55,477 bases of DNA, from contig JBBHKE010002429.1 of assembly GCA_037447655.1 (NCBI GenBank), forward strand, positions 1 through 55,477. Direction: 5' to 3'. A program made the position numbers and the translations under genes. The notes below the pieces were generated by a model. The model was not told the origin of the DNA and ran no database searches. It saw nothing but the letters and a program-made list of their open reading frames with translations. The DNA is from Zygnema cylindricum (taxonomy: Eukaryota; Streptophyta; Zygnematophyceae; Zygnematales; Zygnemataceae). Positions 54,511-55,477 of this stretch are shown here, in pieces (position 1 is the stretch's first letter; every line of letters starts with the position of its first letter).

Positions 54511-55477
54511 AGATATTACAATATTAATTTATTTTGTAATTTTTATTTTATAAAAAAACATTTTGTTTTTTTTTTCCGCTATTTCTTTCTTTCAATCCTT
54601 GTCTCTTTTTTTGTTGCCAATATATTTATTGGCTTAAGGGTTAAACCTAAATTCTGTATCAAATTTAGGGTTAGTCTGCAAAATTAGGGTTTGGTGGCAG
54701 AATTAGGGTTTTGGGCTGCGAAATTAAGGTTGCAGCAGATTTAGGGTTTATTCCTTCTTATTATAGTCCTTAGGTCGGTATCCTTCTATTCCTTGGCTGC
54801 AGATTTTGAGTATCGGCCGTGTATAATTATGGTTTGGCTTTGGAAATAGGATTTTTTCAAGTTGAATTAGGGTTGGCTGCTGGGTGTGGATTATTGTGGT
54901 CATCAGTTTGGCTGTATATTTGGAGTTTGAGCGGCCTCCGACTATATTCTAACACCCTTCTTCTATCTATCGCATTTGTGTTTCTTATTGGTTATTTGTC
55001 TTCCACCCAGCATTATTTTTTCCCCTTTCCATTGGTTTCCCTAACATTCCACGGCGTACATCTTCACGGTACGGAGGTTTAATTTGGGAAACGTTGCTCG
55101 GAGCGAATTTCGTGGAGCAAATTTTATCTCATGGAGCTTTACAAAACCCAACTTGCTCCGAACAAGTTCGGTTCATCCGTAGTGCTCACCAGAGTACTAA
55201 AGGTGTCTATAAGTAGTCGATGCCTTGCGGGTGCAGGAGCGTTCCGATTTAAGGTGGACACGCGTGTAGGGGGGCGGTGTGGATTGGTTCTATCGTGAAC
55301 CTTTTTTAATGAGCATTTGCATTTTATTGCTTTGCGTGCATGCTATCTGGCCCTAAGTGGCCTTGGATTTGCGTGTGACTATCTGGAGTGGGAATTCTTG
55401 CTAGTTCTTGCCGTGGGTGGCACAGGGTAGACTTTTCCCCGGCTATGTTGTTGTAAATCTGCAACCAAGGGTGCTTG
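54511..55477. other. AT-rich non-coding sequence with telobox-like motifs
   Basis: No coding sequence is convincing. Between 54640 and 54755 TTAGGGTTT-type motifs recur (TTTAGGGTTAG, ATTAGGGTTTGG, ATTAGGGTTTTGG, TTTAGGGTTTA). Further right there is only moderate-complexity sequence; a GCTCGGAGCGAA / TTGCTCCGAAC imperfect inverted pair lies at about 55094-55165. Confidence 0.6.

Noticed and set aside
54819-55082. 87-codon plus-strand frame near the end of the window
   Set aside because: Hydrophobic, AT-derived composition and no conserved motif; not enough to call a gene.

Overview
The window is a nested graveyard of LTR retrotransposons; I see no convincing host gene. Several points suggest a land-plant or streptophyte-alga genome, and a large-genome charophyte such as Chara is my best guess (inference). 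The Copia primer-binding sites complement the plant-type initiator-Met tRNA anticodon arm, there are telobox-like AGGGTTT motifs at 54.6-54.8 kb, and one Gypsy element carries a cytosine-5 DNA methyltransferase, an arrangement I recall being reported from the charophyte Klebsormidium and from dinoflagellates.

Layout. (1) 2-1444: 3' part of a chromovirus integrase with chromodomain (Gypsy-1), then an unrecognised ORF at 1934-2937. (2) 2938-21372: a large plus-strand Gypsy element (Gypsy-2) with the order LTR part, proline-rich gag with two zinc knuckles, protease, cytosine-5 DNA methyltransferase (DNMT), reverse transcriptase (RT), RNase H, integrase, PHD-type zinc finger, hairpin/polypurine tract, LTR. 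A younger minus-strand Copia element (Copia-1, 9047-14987, two 838-bp LTRs) sits exactly between protease and DNMT; removing it restores the reading frame. (3) 21373-28751: a tandem run of old plus-strand Copia remnants (Copia-2, Copia-3, Copia-8) separated by single LTRs. (4) 28752-38071: two minus-strand Copia elements (Copia-4, Copia-5), the second without RT. (5) 38072-54510: pieces of a second copy of the DNMT-Gypsy gag (Gypsy-4), split by Copia-6 (plus), Copia-7 (minus) and a solo-LTR-like insertion that itself carries a TIR element. (6) 54511-55477: AT-rich non-coding sequence with teloboxes.

How the parts work together. Gypsy-2 is the most interesting unit: one polyprotein frame joins capsid, protease, a DNA methyltransferase, the copying enzymes and a putative histone-tail reader, so the element may have modified its own DNA and chosen its chromatin target. 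All copies are dead. In the younger elements the in-frame stops are mostly TAG (about 22 of 32) at positions where Gln or Trp is expected, which fits deamination of methylated CAG/CTG cytosines; three of these stop positions are shared by two diverged gag copies. The Copia elements share an unusual 5' design: in two of them gag starts inside the LTR and reads through a half-tRNA primer site. One Copia lineage also carries a tRNA-like A/B-box sequence, always antisense, within its LTR.

All alignments between copies were made by eye; element boundaries are good to a few bases where two LTRs could be compared and to tens of bases elsewhere.
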